Source: BOG-908 sp963848205 (GTDB taxonomy: Bacteria; Pseudomonadota; Alphaproteobacteria; Acetobacterales; Acetobacteraceae). From it: a stretch of DNA of 64,000 bases. The translations under genes were made by a program, and so were the position numbers. The notes under the pieces are model-generated. The model did not search any database, was not told where the DNA came from, and worked only from the letters and a program-made list of their open reading frames with translations. The DNA lies in NCBI GenBank assembly GCA_963848205.1, contig CAWKCV010000003.1, positions 186,001 through 250,000 of the forward strand, read 5' to 3'. Position 1 is the first letter of the stretch, and each line of letters opens with the position of its first letter. This document shows, in pieces, positions 51,923-60,340 of this stretch.

Positions 51923-52765
51923 ACTGTTTGCTGCTGAAGCAGGTGTGTTTCGGTAGCGTGCGAGAAACTCCTGGGCCACGCTGGCGACGAGCGTTCCGCT
52001 GCGGCTGAAGACTTTCGCGCGCGAGAGGCCGCGGCCGCTCGCGGTGGTGGCGGAATGCTGGACATGCAGCATCCATTCGTTGGCCGAGGCCTCGCGATGG
52101 AACCAGATCGCATGGTCCAGGCTCGCCGCCTGCACCTCCCCACCCTGCCGTCGCGCGTGGTTGAGCAGACCCACATGCACCAGGCCGGCGTCCGACGCGA
52201 AGCCGATAGCCGCCTGGTGCATCGCCTGGTCACCGCGGATCGGGCTGCGCGGCCGGAACCAGATCGCGCGCCGCGCCTCGGCCCCGTCCACCGGCAGTTC
52301 GACCGGGCGGATGTCCATCAGCTCGTCGGCAAGGTAGCGCCGCCATGGCTTGGACGCATCCGCCGCCCGGCGCCCGCGGGTCTCGCGCTGGTCCTCCAGC
52401 CCCTCGGGCGGCGGCAGGTCGGGCATCGCGGACTGGTCGTCGGGGCCATCGTCGCCGTCGTGGTGCGAACTCTGCCCGGTCAGGAGAAGCCGTTCGCCTT
52501 GCCTGATATCGAAACGGCGGGTGGCGAAGCTGCCGCCGTCGCGCGTGCGCTCGGTGGTGATGCTGAACGCAAGCTCCTTGGCGCCCACGCCGATGAAATA
52601 GGCGTGCAGCGAGTGACAACGCCGCGTGCCCCTCGACGCAGCCACGATGGCCTGCCCGATCAGCACGCCACCGAACAGCCGCTTCTCGTCCGTGCCTGGC
52701 GCGGGGGGAGCCGACCAGAGTCCATCCGCGTCCATCTGCAAGGCGAACAGCGCATCAAGATCCAT
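51920..52765 (-). CDS. tesB: Acyl-CoA thioesterase II
   Basis: 281 residues, two hot-dog folds as in E. coli TesB, hydrolysing acyl-CoA. Marks: GTDEKRLFGGVLIGQAIVAA near 25-44, SLHAYFIGVGA near 52, ERTRDGGSFATRRFDIRQGE near 73-92, and the catalytic D-T-Q trio in AASLDHAIWFHR (Asp), HSATTASGRG (Thr) and SVAQEFLARY (Gln) in the second half. Start ATG at 52765 is preferred over the upstream ATG at 52846, which would add 27 residues of mixed composition. A small unknown ORF overlaps its start. Confidence 0.9.
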   Translation of the reverse strand: MDLDALFALQMDADGLWSAPPAPGTDEKRLFGGVLIGQAIVAASRGTRRCHSLHAYFIGVGAKELAFSITTERTRDGGSFATRRFDIRQGERLLLTGQSSHHDGDDGPDDQSAMPDLPPPEGLEDQRETRGRRAADASKPWRRYLADELMDIRPVELPVDGAEARRAIWFRPRSPIRGDQAMHQAAIGFASDAGLVHVGLLNHARRQGGEVQAASLDHAIWFHREASANEWMLHVQHSATTASGRGLSRAKVFSRSGTLVASVAQEFLARYRNTPASAANS

Positions 52766-52976
52766 CGGCGGCACCAGCGTAGGGCTCAAATCGGGTGGTC
52801 CGCCAATCGCTTCGCCCAGTTGCGGCCTCCCTTGCGACAGACGCAATGCCGGCCTGGCGCGCGGCGTTGTCGCCCAGCATCATCGTGCCGTCTACCTCCT
52901 CCTTCATTGCAGTCTGCCATTCCCGACAGAGCAGCACAGCCTGGCCGCTGTTCCGCGCCACGGCTGACATCGGCAT
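52755..52976 (-). CDS. Possible small gene overlapping the tesB start
   Basis: A 73-residue frame (MPMSAVARNSGQAVLLCREW to YAGAADGS) on the tesB strand. Its central part (KEEVDGTMMLGDNAARQAGI) has a GC-rich third codon position like nearby genes, and its TGA at 52755 lies inside the tesB start, which would allow coupling. No family is recognised. It fills the 233-base gap between tesB and the SH3-like gene, where I see nothing else. Confidence 0.35.
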   Translation of the reverse strand: MPMSAVARNSGQAVLLCREWQTAMKEEVDGTMMLGDNAARQAGIASVAREAATGRSDWRTTRFEPYAGAADGS

Positions 52977-52998
52977 CGCCGCAGGCTATGGCTGAGGC

Positions 52999-53736
52999 GT
53001 GGATGATCCGTTCGACGATGCGGCGTTTGTGGTGCGGCTGCAGAAGCTGCTGCCGCTGCTCGCCTCCGAGCAGCCGGGCGAGGCGGACGCGGCACGCCGC
53101 AAGCTGCTGGAGCATCTGGCGGGCCACCGTCTGTCGCTGACCGATGTCGCGTCGCGCATCGGCCAGCCTGCCGCCAAGCCGTCGTTCATCCAGGGCGCGC
53201 GCGAGATCGGGCTGGAGCGCCAATTGCATGTCGCGCGCGTGTCGCGGCAGGAAACCGAGGCGGAGCTGCATCGCGCCTCGCAGCGTATCGCCGATCTGCA
53301 GCGCAGCGTGCAGGAGGTGGCGCACGAAGCGGCGCGTGCTTTCGCCAACCAGGGAAGGTTGCGGCTGCTCGCCTCCAGCGGCTGGATCGTGGCCGCCGTC
53401 GTCGGTGCCCTGGCCATGGTCCAGCACCTTCATTCGGTCGGCGTGGCTCAGGGCCAGGCGGTGGTGATGGCGGACCGCGCGATGATGCAGCCCTCGGAGA
53501 ATGTCGGCGAAGACGACGCGACGCTGCGCCTGTCGCCCGGCGAGCATTACGGCACGGTGCTGGTGCAGGATTTGGCAATCCGCCTGTCGCCCAACGAGGA
53601 CTCCACCGTGCGCGCCTTTCTCAACCGCGGCATGCGCGTGGTCGTGCAGCAGCAGGTGCGCGTCGGCATGCAGACCTGGCTGCTGATACGCAGTGTGACG
53701 GGCAGCGGTTGGGTGCGCGGCAGCGCGGTCCTTTGA
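52999..53736 (+). CDS. SH3-like protein with one membrane segment
   Basis: 245 residues. An N-terminal helical region, a coiled-coil-like stretch (VSRQETEAELHRASQRIADL near 79-98), one membrane helix (LLASSGWIVAAVVGALAMVQ near 125-144) and a C-terminal SH3-like beta domain (DLAIRLSPNEDSTVRAFLNR, then QTWLLIRSVTGSGWVRGSAV) that would lie in the periplasm. Bacterial SH3 domains often bind cell-wall peptides. I read it as a single-pass membrane protein of unknown role. GTG start at 52999; a repeat element follows the stop. Confidence 0.7.
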   Translation: MDDPFDDAAFVVRLQKLLPLLASEQPGEADAARRKLLEHLAGHRLSLTDVASRIGQPAAKPSFIQGAREIGLERQLHVARVSRQETEAELHRASQRIADLQRSVQEVAHEAARAFANQGRLRLLASSGWIVAAVVGALAMVQHLHSVGVAQGQAVVMADRAMMQPSENVGEDDATLRLSPGEHYGTVLVQDLAIRLSPNEDSTVRAFLNRGMRVVVQQQVRVGMQTWLLIRSVTGSGWVRGSAVL

Positions 53737-53774
53737 ACGACGCCAGCGCATCGGCAAGCCGGCGGCAGCGTAGC

Positions 53775-53816
53775 GAACGTTTTTTGGTTCTTCTTTTCAA
53801 AAAAGAACTGCTTCGT
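53775..53816. repeat. Palindromic element, single arm
   Basis: GAACGTTTTTTGGTTCTTCTT then TTCAAAAAAGAACTGCTTCG. On the minus strand it reads GAAGCAGTTCTTTTTTGA and supplies the final codons AVLF and stop of pabC at 53797. Confidence 0.8.
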
Positions 53817-54591
53817 TAAACGCGCGCAGCTTCGCCACCTCCACACGCCGTTCCCCTACGCCTGCCAACGGCCGCAGCCCCAGGCTGCTCGACACGAACG
53901 CTCCCGTCACCCGCGCCAGGCAATCCGGCGCAAGGCGTCGTTCGCACGCCAGCCCCGCCTCCAGGATCAGCGCGCGGGCGATGCCTGGCAGGGCGCCGTC
54001 CGCCACCGGCGGCGTGCACCAGATGCCGTCGAGCTGGACGAACAGATTGCCGGCGGCGGCTTCGGCGAGGTTGCCGGCCGTATTGCGCAGGATGGCATCG
54101 TCGGCACCCGCATCTTCGGCTTCCTGGCGGGCCAGGATGCTGTCGAGATAATTCAGCGATTTGATGCGTGCGAGCGGCGAATGTTCGTTGCGCCGCGTCG
54201 CAACCGCGACGATGGCGCGGCCAGGTGCGAGCGCGGGCAGGCCGGGCGCGCCGGTGATGAGCAATGTCGGGGCAGGGACCCCGCGCGGCAGCAATCCACG
54301 CGGCGCCGGCCCGCGGGTGAGCGTGATGCGCAGCACGCCTTCGGGGAACGCGGCGACCGCACAGGCGGCGCTATGCAGTGCCTCGTCGGTCCAGGGCAGG
54401 GCGATGCGCAGCACGCCGGCGCCGTGCCGCAGCCTCGCCGCGTGACGGGCGAAGTGCATCGCTGATCCGCCGGCGACGCGCAGCGTTTCGAAGACGCCGT
54501 CGCCGAGCAGCAATCCGCGATCGGCGGGATCGATGCGTGCTTCCGACGCTGGGCAAAGAGCGCCATTCAGCCAGATTTGGGGAGTGGTCAG
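53797..54591 (-). CDS. pabC: 4-amino-4-deoxychorismate lyase, start codon unclear
   Basis: About 264 residues if a CTG at 54591 is used. It is a PLP enzyme (fold type IV) that makes 4-aminobenzoate. Marks: an upstream in-frame IWLNG-type start region, GLLLGDGVFETLRV near 27-40, RITLTRGPAPRGLLPRG near 88, ARIKSLNYLDSILARQEAED with the PLP Lys (KSLNY) near 143, DDAILRNTAGNLAEAAAGNL near 160-179 and NEAVLF-stop from an element. Between the pabB TAA (54604) and the conserved part there is no ATG, GTG or TTG; only CTG, ATA or ATC precede IWLNG. The next standard start, TTG at 54513, lies inside the conserved GLLLGDG. The frame equals that of pabB. Confidence 0.8.
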   Translation of the reverse strand: MTTPQIWLNGALCPASEARIDPADRGLLLGDGVFETLRVAGGSAMHFARHAARLRHGAGVLRIALPWTDEALHSAACAVAAFPEGVLRITLTRGPAPRGLLPRGVPAPTLLITGAPGLPALAPGRAIVAVATRRNEHSPLARIKSLNYLDSILARQEAEDAGADDAILRNTAGNLAEAAAGNLFVQLDGIWCTPPVADGALPGIARALILEAGLACERRLAPDCLARVTGAFVSSSLGLRPLAGVGERRVEVAKLRAFNEAVLF

Positions 54592-54622
54592 AAGTATCTT
54601 CTTTTAAAAAAGATGGCTTACC
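54592..54622. repeat. Palindromic element fragment between pabB and pabC
   Basis: ATCTTCTTTTAAAAAAGATGGC. On the minus strand it contributes CAT CTT TTT TAA (HLF-stop) to pabB and the following AAG AAG ATA codons to the pabC frame. Confidence 0.6.
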
Positions 54623-56007
54623 TTCTCGGCCGAAGCCCGCAGCAACGGCCCGACCTTGACCAGCATCTCCTCATATTCCAAAGCCGGATCGCTATCGGCC
54701 ACGATCCCCCCGCCCGCCTGCAAGATCACCCGCCCGGGCGTGATCACGGCGGTGCGGATCGTCACCGCGCTGTCCATCGCGCCGTCCCAGCCCAGCCAGA
54801 AAACGGCGCCGCAATACGGCCCCCGCGCGGCGGGCTCGAGCTCGTGGATGATCTGCATGGCGCGGTGCTTGGGTGCGCCGGTGATCGAGCCGGGCGGGAA
54901 GCAGGCGCGCAGAAGGCTGGTGGCCGAGGCATCGCCGCGGAGCCGGCCGCGCACCGAGGAGACGAGGTGATGCACGCGGGCGAAGCTTTCGGCCACCGCG
55001 AGTTCGGGCACGTGCACCGAGCCGATGTCGGCCACCTGCGAGATGTCGTGCCGCAGCAGATCGACGATCATCAGATTTTCCGCACGGTCTTTGTCGCTGG
55101 CGAGCAGTTCGGCAAGCAGGGCCGCGTCACGCGCGGGGTCGTCATCGCGGGCGCGCGTGCCCTTGATCGGCCGCGCTTCGATGCCGCCCGCCGAATCCAG
55201 CCCGATGAAGCGTTCGGGCGAGACGCTGGCAACCGCAGAGCCATCGCCCGCGCCGATGAAGGCCCCGTATGGCGCGGGGCTCGCCGCCCGCAGCGCCAAA
55301 TGGATGGAGGCAGCCGTCAGCCAGCCCGGCCGTTCGGCGTGGAAGGCGGCGGTGATGTTGGCCTGGTAGATGTCGCCCGCCGCAATGTAGGCCAGCGTGC
55401 GGGCGACACGCGCCTCGTGCACGGCTCGGGCGGCTTCCGCCTGCCAGGCAAGTGCGGGCGGCGTGGGCGGTTCCTGACGCGCGCAGGCCAGCCGGGCCAG
55501 TGCGGCGTCAGCGCGCGCCCGGGCGCGGGTGCGCTGCAGGTGGGCTCGCGTTTCCGGCAGGCCGGAGGAGAGCAGCCAGGCCTTCCCGGTGGCCCGATCG
55601 AAGGCGAACACCAGGTCGTAGAAGCCGATGGCGCTTGGCGGCATGTCTGCCGGCACATGGTGCGCTACACCCTGCACCAGGGCACCCGCCTCGTAGCCGA
55701 TGAAGCCGACAGCGCCGCCGGTGAACGGCGGTTGCGCGGGCAAGGGTGCTGCGGGCCAGGATGGCTGCCGGTATCGCCCCATCAGGGCTTCCATCTCGCG
55801 CCACGGCGCATTGCCGCCCAGCACCTGGAACGGCTCGACGGCCAGGTAGGAAAATCGGCTGCGCGGCCCGATTGGTCCGCCGCTATCGAGCCAGGCGACA
55901 TGCGCCTCGCCCGACCAGCAGGCGAACGCGTCTTCGGCGCGCACGGCGACCGGCACGGCGAGGCAGGGAAAGCTGGCCGGGTGGGCGGGAGCGTGAGTGT
56001 CAGGCAC
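54604..56007 (-). CDS. pabB: Aminodeoxychorismate synthase component I
   Basis: 467 residues from a GTG at 56007 that overlaps the sco end by eight bases; a longer ATG start at 56070 is possible but lies inside sco. It converts chorismate plus ammonia to 4-amino-4-deoxychorismate for folate. Marks: GGAVGFIGYEAGALVQG near 96, YIAAGDIYQANITAAFHAER near 209-228, SVSPERFIGLDSAGGIEARP near 257-276, PIKGTRARDDDPARD, DLLRHDISQVADIGSVHVPE near 315, HHLVSSVRGRL, CFPPGSITGAPKHRAMQII near 366 and GAVFWLGWDGAMDSAVTIRT. It ends EKVSHLF-TAA in an element fragment. Confidence 0.93.
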   Translation of the reverse strand: MPDTHAPAHPASFPCLAVPVAVRAEDAFACWSGEAHVAWLDSGGPIGPRSRFSYLAVEPFQVLGGNAPWREMEALMGRYRQPSWPAAPLPAQPPFTGGAVGFIGYEAGALVQGVAHHVPADMPPSAIGFYDLVFAFDRATGKAWLLSSGLPETRAHLQRTRARARADAALARLACARQEPPTPPALAWQAEAARAVHEARVARTLAYIAAGDIYQANITAAFHAERPGWLTAASIHLALRAASPAPYGAFIGAGDGSAVASVSPERFIGLDSAGGIEARPIKGTRARDDDPARDAALLAELLASDKDRAENLMIVDLLRHDISQVADIGSVHVPELAVAESFARVHHLVSSVRGRLRGDASATSLLRACFPPGSITGAPKHRAMQIIHELEPAARGPYCGAVFWLGWDGAMDSAVTIRTAVITPGRVILQAGGGIVADSDPALEYEEMLVKVGPLLRASAEKVSHLF

Positions 56008-56581
56008 CGAGCGCGCGCAGGCGTTGCGCCATCGTATCCGGCGAGAGCCCGTCATCGAGCAGGCCGACATTCCGGCCGGCCGGGTCCATCACATAGACGA
56101 TCGAGCTGTGGTCCATCGCGTAATCGCCGCCGGCCAGCTCGTGCCGCCTGGCATAGACGTGGAAGCTTTCCAGCACCGGCGACAATTGCGCGGGCGTGCC
56201 GGTCAGCCCGATGAATTCCGGGCCGAAGGCATGCGCGTAATCGCCCACTACCGAAGGCGTGTCGCGCGCCGGATCGACGCTGACGAACAGCACGCGCGTG
56301 TGTTCGCGTTCGGAAGGCGACAGCTTGTCGAGTGCCGCGCCGAGCTTGCTGAGCGTGGTCGGGCACGCATCGGGACAGTGGGTGTAGCCGAAATACATCA
56401 GGCGCCATTGCCCCGCGTAGCTCGCCTCGGTCACCGTGCGGCCCGCGCCGTCGGTGAGCGCGAACGGGCCGCCGATCTGCGGCTCGCTTGGCAGGCGCGT
56501 GCCTTGGAGTGCCACGCCGGCGCCGAGCGCGACCAGAACGGCCACGCCTGCAACACCTGCCAGGGTCAGGCCGCGCCGCAT
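56000..56581 (-). CDS. SCO1/SenC-type copper protein
   Basis: 193 residues with an N-terminal membrane anchor (LAGVAGVAVLVALGAGVAL) and a thioredoxin-like periplasmic domain. The copper motif CxxxC is GYTHCPDACPTTLSKL near 66-81, and the third ligand His is in YAMDHSSIVYVMD near 156. It helps assemble the CuA site of cytochrome c oxidase. The start ATG at 56581 follows the PCuAC stop by one base; with PCuAC just upstream this is a copper-delivery pair. The pabB start lies within its end, so the four genes are probably one transcript. Confidence 0.93.
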   Translation of the reverse strand: MRRGLTLAGVAGVAVLVALGAGVALQGTRLPSEPQIGGPFALTDGAGRTVTEASYAGQWRLMYFGYTHCPDACPTTLSKLGAALDKLSPSEREHTRVLFVSVDPARDTPSVVGDYAHAFGPEFIGLTGTPAQLSPVLESFHVYARRHELAGGDYAMDHSSIVYVMDPAGRNVGLLDDGLSPDTMAQRLRALGA

Positions 56582-56582
56582 C

Positions 56583-56981
56583 TCAGCCCGGCGGCCCTTG
56601 GGCGCCGATCGGCTGCACCGGCACGTCCAACCGGACCGACGTGCCGTCCGACAGGCCGATCGAAAGCGACGTATGGCCCCCGGCGACCAAGCCGTGATGC
56701 AGGCCCATCAGCATGACGTGCAGCCCGCCCGGCGCCAGGGCGAGCGTCTCGCCGGCGGCAAGATCGAGCCGACCGACATCCTGCATCGACGCCATGCCGC
56801 CCGCCCGCGTCGTCCGGTGCAGCATCGCCGCCTGCGCGTCCGTGCTGGTGACCGACACCACGCTCACCTTCTGCCCCGCATGCAGCGTGAGATACACCGC
56901 GCCGGTCTGCTGGTGCGGCGCGGTGGCTCTGGCCCACGCGCCATCGATGGTCAGCGCCTGCGCGCAAGCCGGGCCGGACAC
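56583..56981 (-). CDS. PCuAC-type copper chaperone, start unclear
   Basis: At least 132 residues. The PCuA(C) domain has LTIDGAWARATAPHQQTGAV, the copper-binding pattern H...M...HxM in AAMLHRTTRAGGMASMQDVG and GGLHVMLMGLHHGL near 85-100, and ends with SVRLDVPVQPIG. It carries Cu(I) in the periplasm for the CuA centre. GTG at 56981 falls inside a signal-peptide-like stretch; the frame continues upstream (RRAATLLAAVTIVSGPACAQ) to a TGA at 57047 without ATG, GTG or TTG, so only CTG or an unusual start would give a full signal peptide. Element-like sequence lies just upstream. Confidence 0.83.
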   Translation of the reverse strand: MSGPACAQALTIDGAWARATAPHQQTGAVYLTLHAGQKVSVVSVTSTDAQAAMLHRTTRAGGMASMQDVGRLDLAAGETLALAPGGLHVMLMGLHHGLVAGGHTSLSIGLSDGTSVRLDVPVQPIGAQGPPG

Positions 56982-57145
56982 GATCGTGACCGCCGCCAGC
57001 AGGGTGGCGGCGCGTCGGAAATTTTCGCCTCTGACGTTCTTTGCTCAGAGTTCTCACCAATATTCGAGAGGCGCCAGGCGGGCGGGTGCCGATCTGTCCA
57101 CCTTCGTCTTTTATGGTATCTGGCGCCACCAAAGGAAGCCGTCCG

Positions 57146-60100
57146 ATGTTACGCAGCGACACGCTGCCTGTGTTCACCTTTCTCGCCGCCGACGGCAGCG
57201 AGCAGAGCCTGGCCCTCGCCCAGCGTGCGGGCCGGGTGCGCGCCATTGCCGCCCGTGTGGCGGCTGCCTTGAGCGGAAACGCGGCGGGCGTGCCGGTGGG
57301 ACTGATGTATGCGTCCGGGCCCGACCTCGTGCTCGCCTGGCTTGGCTGCGTGCTGGCCGGCGCGCAGCCGCTGGTGATGCAATATCCCACGCGCAAGCAG
57401 ACGCGGCAATATTGGGAAGGCTCGGTCACCAACACGATCGGCGTCACCGGCCTCGGACTGGTGCTGTGCGACGCGCATTGCGCCGCGATGGGCTTGGGCC
57501 GGCTGGTGCCCACGCTGGAACAGAACGCGCTCGACGGAATGGCGGACGCGGACGTTACGCCGTTCGAGATCGACGATTTCGCCATCATCCAGCTTTCATC
57601 GGGCACCACCGGCCACCGCAAGGCGATGCGCCTGACGTCGGCGGCCCTGCTGCGCCACGTGACCGATTTTAACGCCACGCTCGGGCTGGACGCCTCCGAC
57701 CGGATCGTGAGCTGGCTGCCGCTGTATCACGACATGGGATACGTCGCCTGCTTCGTCATGCCGCTGCTGCTCGGCATTCCCGTGGTGATGATGGACCCGA
57801 TCGACTGGGTGGCCACGCCCACGCTCCTGTGGGAGGCGATCGAGCGGCACGCCGGCACCGTCTGCTACATGCCCAATTTCGGCTTCGAGGTGATGGCTCG
57901 CGCCGAGCCTCGCGCGACGCCGACCATGCGCCACTGGATCAGTTGCTCCGAGCCGGTCTCGCCCGTCACCGCGCGCCGCTTCCTCGACGCCACCGGCACG
58001 AAGGAGGACCGCTTCGCCGCCTGCTACGCGATGGCGGAAAACGTGTTTGCCGTGAGCCTCGGGCGCGGCGTGCGCACGCGCGAGATCGACGGCGTCGAAG
58101 TGATTTCCTGCGGCCAGCCGATCCCCGGCGTCTATCTGCGCGTCGTGGACGGCCAGATATGGGCGCGCAGCCCGGCCAGCATCGCCCGCTATCTGGGCGG
58201 TGACGACCTGCGCGACGCCGATGGCTTCTACCCGACTGGCGATCTCGGCGAGCTGCATGCGGACGGGCTGTATGTGACCGGCCGGCGGCAGGATTTGCTG
58301 ATCCAGGCGGGCCGCAAGTTCATGCTGTCGGACATCGACCTGGCGCTGGGACGGCTGTTCCCCGACATACGCGGCCGCGCGGCCGCGCTGGCGCGCGAGG
58401 ACGCCAGGCTCGGCACCCAGGTTGCCGTGATGCTGATCGAGGCAGGGGATTTTTTCGAGCGCACCGACCAGGGCGCCATCGCCGACGCGCTGCGCGACGC
58501 GACCGGTCTGGACCAGATCGAAGTCGCTTTCGTGCCGCCGCGGTTTCTCACCAAAACATCGTCGGGCAAGATCAACCGCCGCATCACCGCCGCGCACTGG
58601 GCCGGCGTCCAGGCTCATCGCGGCGCGCTGCTGGGCGAGATCGACCCTGTGGCCGAACTCCGCGCGTCCTTCCCGCGCGTGGACCGGACTCTCGCCGTCG
58701 GCCAGATCCTCAATTCGCTGTCGCTGACCGTTTTGCGCATCATCCTGGGCGATGCCGGCCTCGCTTACGACCCCGATGCGACCCTGGCGGGCATCGAGGC
58801 ACAGCTTGCATCGGGCATCGGCCGTTCCGCAGACGCATCCGAGCCCGGCCTGCGGATCGTCTCCTTGGCGGACCGGCGCACCGTCAGCAAACTGACCGAG
58901 GCAGATCTCGACCGGCTTGCCGCCGATCTCGGTTGCCCCGTCACGTTCGAGCATGTCTGCCTGCCGCCGTCGCCGATCCTGCTCTCTGACCTCGTGTTCG
59001 ACGATTACTTCTCGCCCCGGCTCGAGCAATCGGCACTCGGCAGCATGCGCGCGGCCCTTGCCAAGCTGCGCGGCGCCAGCCTGATCCTGGTGGATGACAC
59101 GGCGGAGATGCAGATGCCGCCGAACCAGGCTTATGCCCCGCTATCGCATAATCTCGAGCGCGATCCGCGGTCCGACCTGATCATCGTCCGCTGGCAGAGC
59201 TATCCGCGTCAGCACCATCTGCTGCCGACCACCTTCGTCGCCGGACGCGACCTGCCGCTGGAAGGCCGTCAGACCACGTTGCGCCAGCTTGCCGCCTATC
59301 TCGGCCGGCCGATGTTCCGCATCGCCAGTTCGCCCACGCTTTCGCGCTACACGGCGGACTGGGATTATCTCGCGCTGCCGGGCACGCCGGACGCGGCACT
59401 CTCCACCGGCGTGGTGCAGCCTGATCGCCTGGTGGCCGCCCTGTCCGCCTGGCTGCGCGCCCGCCCGGAGCGGCTCGTGCTCTCGCCTTTACCCCGCGGT
59501 CCGCGGCTGGACCTGAACGATCTGGGCCATTTCTGCTCGCATTTCGGCCATCAGCCGCATATCGACGTCATGCTGCAGCGCTTCGACAGTTTCTGCATCG
59601 CCGGCCAGGCCGCCAGCATTCCCTATATACGCGACACGCTGACGCGCATGGGCAAGCGGTTCACCCTGGTGCCCAGCTACGCGCCGGAAATCCTTGCCAC
59701 CGTCGCCGAACCCTACGACTGCCTGCTGATCTGCGGCGCCTGGGGCGACTACCCGATCACCACGCCGGCGGGTGCGGTGATGTTCATCAATTACGGCTCG
59801 GCCAGCACCTATAATATAGATGATCCGCTGCTGACCCGCCTCCGCTTCAAGCGCAACGCGCGCCACGACCCGCCGAGTGCGACCGACTGGTTCCATACCG
59901 GCGAACTGCACCGCGACTGGGACATGTCGCTCTGGGCCGCCGACCGGGCTGAAAAGGCCCGCCCGCGCGACGAGGCGCCGATCGCCGGCGCGGCGCCTGT
60001 CCGCCGCACTGTGCGCGAGCTGCTCGACGAGGCGATCCAGGCGCGGGGTCACGGCCGGCTGGAGGAAGCGCGCGCGCTGGCCGAGCAGGCGGTTTGCATC

Positions 60101-60277
60101 AAGCCAGACAATGCGATGGCCTACCGGCTGCTGTGCGACATCGCCGCAGACCGCGGCGACCCACAGACGCTGCGCGAAGAAGTGGCGCGCGCGACGGCGC
60201 GGATGCCGGAACAAAAGGACGTCTTCGCACGGCTGGAGGAGAGCAGGCTGCGGCGTATGAAAAGCGTCCTTTCCTAG
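57146..60277 (+). CDS. FAAL-like AMP ligase with carrier-like and unknown domains and C-terminal TPR
   Basis: 1043 residues. Adenylation domain, about 1-480: nucleotide loop SSGTTGHRKAMRLTS near 151-165, FAAL-type PLYHDMGYVACFVMPLLLGI near 191-210, YPTGDLGELHADGLYVTGRR near 360-379, and the catalytic Lys motif TKTSSGKINRR near 468-478. A carrier-like stretch (ILNSLSLTVLRIILGDAGLA, possible phosphopantetheine Ser in NSLS) is near 526-545. Residues about 580-930 have no family I recognise. A TPR pair (RGHGRLEEARALAEQAVCIK) lies near 965-1030. It probably activates an acyl group. ATG 57146 has a good ribosome binding site (AAAGGAAG). It ends MKSVLS in an element. A 2OG-Fe dioxygenase gene converges downstream. 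Confidence 0.82.
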   Translation: MLRSDTLPVFTFLAADGSEQSLALAQRAGRVRAIAARVAAALSGNAAGVPVGLMYASGPDLVLAWLGCVLAGAQPLVMQYPTRKQTRQYWEGSVTNTIGVTGLGLVLCDAHCAAMGLGRLVPTLEQNALDGMADADVTPFEIDDFAIIQLSSGTTGHRKAMRLTSAALLRHVTDFNATLGLDASDRIVSWLPLYHDMGYVACFVMPLLLGIPVVMMDPIDWVATPTLLWEAIERHAGTVCYMPNFGFEVMARAEPRATPTMRHWISCSEPVSPVTARRFLDATGTKEDRFAACYAMAENVFAVSLGRGVRTREIDGVEVISCGQPIPGVYLRVVDGQIWARSPASIARYLGGDDLRDADGFYPTGDLGELHADGLYVTGRRQDLLIQAGRKFMLSDIDLALGRLFPDIRGRAAALAREDARLGTQVAVMLIEAGDFFERTDQGAIADALRDATGLDQIEVAFVPPRFLTKTSSGKINRRITAAHWAGVQAHRGALLGEIDPVAELRASFPRVDRTLAVGQILNSLSLTVLRIILGDAGLAYDPDATLAGIEAQLASGIGRSADASEPGLRIVSLADRRTVSKLTEADLDRLAADLGCPVTFEHVCLPPSPILLSDLVFDDYFSPRLEQSALGSMRAALAKLRGASLILVDDTAEMQMPPNQAYAPLSHNLERDPRSDLIIVRWQSYPRQHHLLPTTFVAGRDLPLEGRQTTLRQLAAYLGRPMFRIASSPTLSRYTADWDYLALPGTPDAALSTGVVQPDRLVAALSAWLRARPERLVLSPLPRGPRLDLNDLGHFCSHFGHQPHIDVMLQRFDSFCIAGQAASIPYIRDTLTRMGKRFTLVPSYAPEILATVAEPYDCLLICGAWGDYPITTPAGAVMFINYGSASTYNIDDPLLTRLRFKRNARHDPPSATDWFHTGELHRDWDMSLWAADRAEKARPRDEAPIAGAAPVRRTVRELLDEAIQARGHGRLEEARALAEQAVCIKPDNAMAYRLLCDIAADRGDPQTLREEVARATARMPEQKDVFARLEESRLRRMKSVLS

Positions 60278-60340
60278 AAGCAGCTCGCGACAGCGGACCA
60301 AAAGTCTTTTGCTTCTTCTATTCAGAAAAGAGGGCCTTCC
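60261..60340. repeat. Palindromic element at the AMP ligase 3' end
   Basis: AAAAGCGTCCTTTCCTAG at the ligase end (reads KSVLS-stop), then GCTCGCGACAGCGGACC core and AAAAGTCTTTTGCTTCTTCT; inverted second arm CAGAAAAGAGGGCCTTCC. Confidence 0.7.
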
